A stretch of 64,000 bases of DNA from Oscillospiraceae bacterium (GTDB lineage: Bacteria; Bacillota; Clostridia; Oscillospirales; Oscillospiraceae). The stretch is from positions 1-64,000 of the forward strand of contig JAHHRR010000003.1 of the NCBI GenBank assembly GCA_020025655.1, read 5' to 3'. This document shows positions 59,414 to 64,000 of this stretch, piece after piece. Under the pieces are notes generated by a model. That model was not told the DNA's origin. It ran no database searches and was given only the letters and a program-made list of their open reading frames with translations. The stretch's first letter is position 1. The number at the start of each line of letters is the position of its first letter. The position numbers were made by a program, and so were the translations under genes.

Positions 59414-60722
59414 GGCTTAAAACCTCCTTATTAAGCAGCTCATCAATAATTTCCAGAGAACGCTTTGAAATCTCAGCATTCTTATTCCTCTTGCCCTTAA
59501 CTCTGTATCCCAGCGGAGTGATAATTCCGAAGTTTACATTCATGGGCTGAAAATCTCCCACGCTGCCCTCGGAAATATAGTGTCCCAGCGCACCTATTGC
59601 AGTTTCCTGCGGGAAATCCACGTGCGGCAGGCCAAGCACTCTGGCTGCTTTTTCGATACCTGCCAGCATACCGGATGCGGCAGACTCAACGTAACCCTCA
59701 ACGCCGGTCATCTGTCCTGCAAAGCTTATGCGCTCGTCAGAACGCAGTGCATAATAGCGGTTTAAGAGTTTGGGGCTGTTTAAATATGTATTTCTGTGCA
59801 TTACTCCGTAGCGGAGGAACTCAGCATTTTTAAGTGCAGGAATCATTGTGAATACACGTTTCTGCTCTCCCCATGTCAGGTGTGTCTGGAAGCCGACCAT
59901 ATTGTAAATCGTACCGTCGGAATTATCCATACGCAGCTGAACAACTGCATAAGCCTCTTCTCCGGTTCTGGGGTCTTTAAGGCCGACAGGCTTTAAAGGA
60001 CCGTAACGCAGAGTGTCAACGCCTCGTCTTGCCATAACCTCAACAGGCATACAGCCTTCAAAAACACCGGCGTCGTCAAAGCCGTGAACAGGGGCTTCCT
60101 TAGCATTTACAAGCTCATTCACAAAGTCCAGATACTGTTCCTTTGTCATGGGGCAGTTCACATAGTCCGCAGTACCCTTATCATAGCGGGAAGCATAGTA
60201 AGCGCTTTCCATGTCTACACTTTCAATGCTGACAATAGGTGCAACCGCATCATAGAAATGCAGCGGAGTTTCAGGGCAGAGCTCGGAAATTCTGTCTGCT
60301 ATTGCATCGCTGCTGAGAGGGCCGGTGGCAATTACCACCTCACCGTCGGGAATATCCACAGCTTCTTCTCTGATTATCTCGATATTCTCGTTGCTTTCAA
60401 GTTTTTCGGTAATGTATTTTGAAAAACCGACTCTGTCAACTGCCAGAGCACCGCCGGCTGCAACTCTGTTGGCATCTGCGCTCTCCATAATCAGAGAACC
60501 CATCTTTCGCATTTCTGCCTTCAAAAGTCCAACCGCATTGGTAAGCTCATCGCTGCGCAGTGAGTTTGAGCATACCAGCTCTGCAAAATATTCAGAGCTG
60601 TGTGCAGGGCTCATGCGCTGGGGTTTCATCTCATAAAGCCTGACTTTTATACCACGTTTGGCAAGCTGCCAGGCACATTCGCTGCCGGCAAGGCCGGCAC
60701 CGAGAACAGTAACTTTTTCCAT
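59397..60722 (-). CDS. trmFO: Methylenetetrahydrofolate-tRNA-(uracil-5)-methyltransferase TrmFO
   Basis: A 441-residue FAD enzyme that makes ribothymidine 54 in the tRNA T-loop with methylene-folate. FAD motif VTVLGAGLAGSECAWQLA (4-21), then LYEMKPQRMSPAHSSEYFAELVCSNSLRSDE (a family hallmark, read around 30-60) and YVESAASGMLAGIEKA near the end. It starts 3 nt after topA, the conserved topA-trmFO order of Firmicutes. Confidence 0.98.
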   Translation of the reverse strand: MEKVTVLGAGLAGSECAWQLAKRGIKVRLYEMKPQRMSPAHSSEYFAELVCSNSLRSDELTNAVGLLKAEMRKMGSLIMESADANRVAAGGALAVDRVGFSKYITEKLESNENIEIIREEAVDIPDGEVVIATGPLSSDAIADRISELCPETPLHFYDAVAPIVSIESVDMESAYYASRYDKGTADYVNCPMTKEQYLDFVNELVNAKEAPVHGFDDAGVFEGCMPVEVMARRGVDTLRYGPLKPVGLKDPRTGEEAYAVVQLRMDNSDGTIYNMVGFQTHLTWGEQKRVFTMIPALKNAEFLRYGVMHRNTYLNSPKLLNRYYALRSDERISFAGQMTGVEGYVESAASGMLAGIEKAARVLGLPHVDFPQETAIGALGHYISEGSVGDFQPMNVNFGIITPLGYRVKGKRNKNAEISKRSLEIIDELLNKEVLSLEDNC

Positions 60723-60725
60723 ATC

Positions 60726-63029
60726 TTATTCCTTATCTTCGGCTTTCTCAGTCTTTTTAGCTGCGGTTTTCTTAGCCGCTGTTTTCTTTGCAGCAGGTTT
60801 TTTTGCTGCTGTTTTCTTGGATGCAGTTTTTTTAGCCGGAGCTTTCTTCGCAGCAGGCTTTTCATCCTCAGCCTTTTCTTCGCTTTCTCCCTCAGTCTTT
60901 TCCTCTGCATTGGCAGGCTTTTTCTTGTAGCCACGCTTATCCTCGGGAACAAAGTTGGGGCATTCCTCATTTATGCAGAAAGGCTTTGAAGCTCCTCTGC
61001 CGCTCTTTTTGAACATAGTCTTGCCGCATGAAGGGCAGAAGTCCTTTGTGGGCACATCCCATGTAATAAAGCCACAGTCCGTTCCCCGCTCGCAGGCATA
61101 GAAAACATAGCCCTTCTTAGAGGTGCGCTTTAAAATTCTGCCGCCGCACTTGGGGCACTTACCGGGCATTTCCACCACAATGGGTTTTGTAAATGTGCAT
61201 TCCGGGAAGCCGGGGCAGGCAAGGAAGTAACCGAATTTTCCTTTCTTTACTACCATCTGTTTGCCGCAGACATCACAGTATTCGTCACTCAGGACATCAG
61301 GCACCTTTATTTTAACTCCGTCCAGAGCTGTTTCCGCCTTTTCAAACTCGCTATTGAAGTCATCATAGAAATCTGCAAGAACATCTTTCCACTTTACCTT
61401 GCCTTTTTCTATCTCATCGAGCTGTTCCTCCATGTGATTTGTAAACTTCAGGTCCACAATATCGGAGAAATGCTCCATCATAAGTTTTGTTACCACCTCA
61501 CCCAGCGGAGTGGGACGGAGATACTTTCCTTCTTTAATAACATAGTCATGAGATGTAATGGTAGAGATAGTGGGAGCATAAGTGGAAGGACGACCTATTC
61601 CCTTTTCCTCCATTGCACGAATCAAAGTAGCTTCGGTATATCTGGAGGGAGGCTGAGTAAACTGCTCATCGGCAAGTATTTTATCCAGTTTGAGCTCTTC
61701 GCCCTCGCTGAGAGCAGGCAGAGGATTCTGGAGCTCAGCGCTTTCCTCGTCTTTTGCCTCCTCATATACTGCTGTATATCCCTTAAATTTCAGTTCTGAA
61801 TAGTTTGCCTTAAACACATAGCCGGCAGATGTTACATCTACGGATACGTTATCGTAAATGGCGTTTGCCATCTGGCAGGCAGTAAATCTGCCCCAGATAA
61901 GTCTGTAAAGTCTGTACTGCTCCTGAGTAAGGTTCTTGCGGACAACATCAGGGCTGAGCTTCACGTCGGTAGGACGGATTGCCTCATGGGCATCCTGAGC
62001 ACCGGCTTTAGTCTTAAAGACCCTTGTCTTTTCAGGATAATACTCCGGTCCGTAGTGTTCGGTTATATAATCCTTTGCAGCAGCTACTGCCTCATCTGAA
62101 AGACGCAGAGAGTCGGTACGCATATAGGTTATTAAACCAATGCTGCCGAAGCCGTCAATCTCAACGCCTTCATAAAGCTGCTGAGCGATTGACATTGTGC
62201 GTCGGGGAGTCATATTAAGTCTGCGGGAAGCCTCCTGCTGTAAGGTGGAGGTAATGAAAGGAGGAGCCGGACTTCTCTGCTTCAGGCTGCGCTTTACCTT
62301 GGATACAACAAACTGATCCTGCTTGCAGGCTTCGATTATAGCGTTGACTTCCTCGTCGGTTTTAACTTCCTGCTTCTTATCTCCCTGACCGTGGAAGCGT
62401 GCTTTGAAACTGCCGCCGTCATTTTCACGTTCAAGGCAGGCATCCAGAAGGAAATATCTCTCCTGAACAAAGTCTTTTACTTCCTGTTCTCTGTCGTAAA
62501 CCATTCTGGTTGCAACAGACTGAACTCGTCCTGCAGAGAGGCCGGACTTAATCTTCTTCCACAGCAGCGGTGACAGCTTATAGCCCACAATTCTGTCGAG
62601 AACTCTTCTCGCCTGCTGAGCATCTACCAGATCCTGATCTATCTCTCTGGGATTTTTGATGCTCTCAGTAACAACCTTTTTTGTAATTTCGTTGAAAGTA
62701 ACTCTCTTTGCCTTCTCGTCGTCCAGACCGAGGAGTTCTTTAAGATGCCACGAAATTGCTTCACCCTCGCGGTCCGGGTCAGTTGCGAGGTATACGGTCT
62801 TAGCTGACTTTGCATCTTTTTTAAGTTCAGCTATAAGATCTTTTTTGTCACGTACGGGGATATACTTAGGTTCAAAGTCATTTTCAATATCCACGCCCAT
62901 TTTGCTTTTGGGCAGATCTCTCAAGTGACCCATTGATGCTTTGACCTTGTAGTCACCGCCTAAATATTTTTCAATGGTCTTAGCTTTAGCCGGAGACTCA
63001 ACTATAACCAGATCCTTCGCTTTTGCCAT
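60726..63029 (-). CDS. topA: DNA topoisomerase I
   Basis: A 767-residue type IA enzyme that relaxes negative supercoils. TOPRIM domain with VIVESPAKAKTIEKYLG (8-24), acidic DPDREGEAISWH, catalytic tyrosine in IGLITYMRTDSLR (near 300), then three C-terminal four-cysteine zinc ribbons (CDVCGK...CPGFPEC, CPKCGGR...CERGTDC, CPSCGK...CINEEC). The last 60 or so residues are a Lys/Ala repeat (AAKKTAAKKTAAKKT), like histone H1 tails. GAGGACATATA precedes the ATG. It follows dprA by 9 nt. Confidence 0.98.
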   Translation of the reverse strand: MAKAKDLVIVESPAKAKTIEKYLGGDYKVKASMGHLRDLPKSKMGVDIENDFEPKYIPVRDKKDLIAELKKDAKSAKTVYLATDPDREGEAISWHLKELLGLDDEKAKRVTFNEITKKVVTESIKNPREIDQDLVDAQQARRVLDRIVGYKLSPLLWKKIKSGLSAGRVQSVATRMVYDREQEVKDFVQERYFLLDACLERENDGGSFKARFHGQGDKKQEVKTDEEVNAIIEACKQDQFVVSKVKRSLKQRSPAPPFITSTLQQEASRRLNMTPRRTMSIAQQLYEGVEIDGFGSIGLITYMRTDSLRLSDEAVAAAKDYITEHYGPEYYPEKTRVFKTKAGAQDAHEAIRPTDVKLSPDVVRKNLTQEQYRLYRLIWGRFTACQMANAIYDNVSVDVTSAGYVFKANYSELKFKGYTAVYEEAKDEESAELQNPLPALSEGEELKLDKILADEQFTQPPSRYTEATLIRAMEEKGIGRPSTYAPTISTITSHDYVIKEGKYLRPTPLGEVVTKLMMEHFSDIVDLKFTNHMEEQLDEIEKGKVKWKDVLADFYDDFNSEFEKAETALDGVKIKVPDVLSDEYCDVCGKQMVVKKGKFGYFLACPGFPECTFTKPIVVEMPGKCPKCGGRILKRTSKKGYVFYACERGTDCGFITWDVPTKDFCPSCGKTMFKKSGRGASKPFCINEECPNFVPEDKRGYKKKPANAEEKTEGESEEKAEDEKPAAKKAPAKKTASKKTAAKKPAAKKTAAKKTAAKKTEKAEDKE

Positions 63030-63038
63030 TATATGTCC

Positions 63039-64000
63039 TCACTTTTTTGCTATTTTCAATGAAACTCGTCTGCCTGGTTCTCTCTTTACATAGCCCTTTA
63101 TCTCAAGCACTGTAAGCTGAGCCAGAACCTTGGCAGCAGACAAGCCGGTATTTTCTATTATATCGTCAATATGAACGGCATTACTGTCGATAGCCGTTAT
63201 AATTTTAAGCTGATCATCATTAAGAGCTGCCAGCTGCTCATGCAAGCAAATATAGTCTTTGCTCTTTTCCTTGTCAACTTCTTTTTCGGTGTCAGTATGG
63301 GGCTTTTTGATTTCCGGCTCGGCATTTCTGCTTCTTGCCGGCGGCTCCTTGACCGTATCGGGTCGGAGTTTAATAGCCTCAGGGTACAAGGCTTCAAATT
63401 CCTCCATAATTTCCGAACCGTTTGTTACAAGCTTCGCTCCCTCTTTTATGAGCGTATTTGTGCCCTCACATCCCACTGCATCAGCATTGCCGGGTACTGC
63501 AAAAATTTCTCTCCCCTGCTCTGCTGCCTCATATACAAATAATCTTGTTCCGCTTCTTTCAGGAGCTTCAACAACTACAACTCCCAGTGACAAGCCGGAT
63601 GCAACTCTGTTTCTGTCACGGAAAAAGCTTCTCTGAGGTTTTGTTCCCGGAGGATACTCACTTATAAGTGAGCCTTTACTGAGAATATCCTCGTACAGTC
63701 TGCTCATTTGCTTTTCATGTGCTGTCCCCAGAATCCCTATGCATTTACCGCCTGCAAGAAGTGCGCCTCTTGCAGCTTCGCTGTCTATTCCCTCGGTAAG
63801 CATAGATATCACTGTGCCGCCGCACTGACATACCTCAGAGGCAATCTTTCTGCCCATTTTCAATCCGTAGGTGCTTGCTTTTCTTGTACCTATAACGGAA
63901 ATTATCGGCAGTTCATCAAAGTTTTTTATTTTGCCCTTAACGTAAAGTACCACCGGAGGGGCAAAAATATTCTTAAGTCTTTTAGGATATGCGCTGTCCT
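63039..64000 (-). CDS. dprA: DNA-processing protein DprA, 5' end outside the window
   Basis: The frame stays open to the window edge (residues DSAYPKRLKNIFAPPVVLY just before the visible MVLYVKG point), so the gene continues to the right and no start is seen. DprA loads RecA on incoming single-stranded DNA. The Rossmann core shows SVIGTRKASTYGLKMGRKIA, LTEGIDSEAARGALLAGGKC and EYPPGTKPQRSFFRDRNRV, and the C-terminal winged helix is present (residues after LNDDQLKIITAIDSN). The family's usual GIDxxAHxxAL has AAR here. A long charged linker (PPARSRNAEPEIKKPHTD) joins the two parts. Confidence 0.95.
   Translation of the reverse strand, partial: DSAYPKRLKNIFAPPVVLYVKGKIKNFDELPIISVIGTRKASTYGLKMGRKIASEVCQCGGTVISMLTEGIDSEAARGALLAGGKCIGILGTAHEKQMSRLYEDILSKGSLISEYPPGTKPQRSFFRDRNRVASGLSLGVVVVEAPERSGTRLFVYEAAEQGREIFAVPGNADAVGCEGTNTLIKEGAKLVTNGSEIMEEFEALYPEAIKLRPDTVKEPPARSRNAEPEIKKPHTDTEKEVDKEKSKDYICLHEQLAALNDDQLKIITAIDSNAVHIDDIIENTGLSAAKVLAQLTVLEIKGYVKREPGRRVSLKIAKK

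Noticed and set aside
60737..60900. Short direct repeats as a possible CRISPR or tandem repeat
   Set aside because: They are the codons of the Lys/Ala tail of topoisomerase I, without spacers.

Overview
The window reads as chromosomal DNA of a low-to-mid GC, obligately anaerobic Firmicute of class Clostridia, most like the Oscillospiraceae/Ruminococcaceae. The reasons are the pairing of a catalytic [FeFe] hydrogenase with a sensory one, spoVAD and spoVAE sporulation genes, a class B sortase, glycine and FMN riboswitches, clean AGGAGG-type ribosome binding sites, many intrinsic terminators, and TTGACA-N17-TATAAT promoters. No phage, insertion sequence, CRISPR array or replication origin was seen.

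Layout. 1-5.3 kb: small lipoproteins, an autoregulated XRE repressor with a DUF3169 membrane protein, a MATE exporter and a DUF1275 membrane protein. 5.3-10 kb (minus strand): a hydrogen-metabolism operon of [FeFe] hydrogenase, thioredoxin-like [2Fe-2S] protein, PAS-containing sensory hydrogenase and SpoIIE-type phosphatase. 10-17 kb: M32 carboxypeptidase, a glycine-riboswitch-controlled amino acid symporter, a BaiCD-like flavoenzyme with its own codon style, aspartate dehydrogenase and tRNA-Arg. 17-25.6 kb: aldo/keto reductase, ApbE and RecG in one operon; a cytidylate-kinase-like protein; an FMN-riboswitch-controlled RibU; SLOG, HAD and P-loop proteins. 25.6-31.8 kb: a zinc-ribbon/DUF5685/DnaJ trio, D-Ala-D-Ala ligase, a PEPCK-like DUF4914 protein and truA. 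31.8-36.2 kb: a structured, terminator-ended RNA leader followed immediately by potABCD. 36.2-42.6 kb: spoVAD-spoVAE, a eukaryotic-type hexokinase, stomatin/NfeD, yerC, a methyltransferase and hslO. 42.6-47.5 kb: four tRNAs (Val, Phe, Gly, Cys), then a class B sortase next to a 1119-residue surface protein that is its likely substrate. 47.8-64 kb (minus strand): rpsU, leuS, rsfS, nadD-yqeK fusion, yhbY, ftsY, smc, radical SAM protein, rnc, plsX, trmFO, topA and the 3' part of dprA.

How the genes fit together. The hydrogenase operon couples H2 chemistry (HydA and its small iron-sulfur partner) to what looks like an H2- or redox-sensing branch (HydS plus phosphatase). Three metabolite-linked leaders are visible: glycine to the symporter, FMN to RibU, and an unassigned leader to polyamine uptake. 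The last is the most attractive candidate for an undescribed element: about 290 nt with its own consensus promoter, at least nine helices and an intrinsic terminator whose T-run ends 15 nt before the potA start codon. Other points worth following are an SMC protein with both coiled-coil arms shortened about equally, the sortase substrate with a long acidic tail behind its membrane anchor, and the three-gene Cys-motif/DnaJ cluster.
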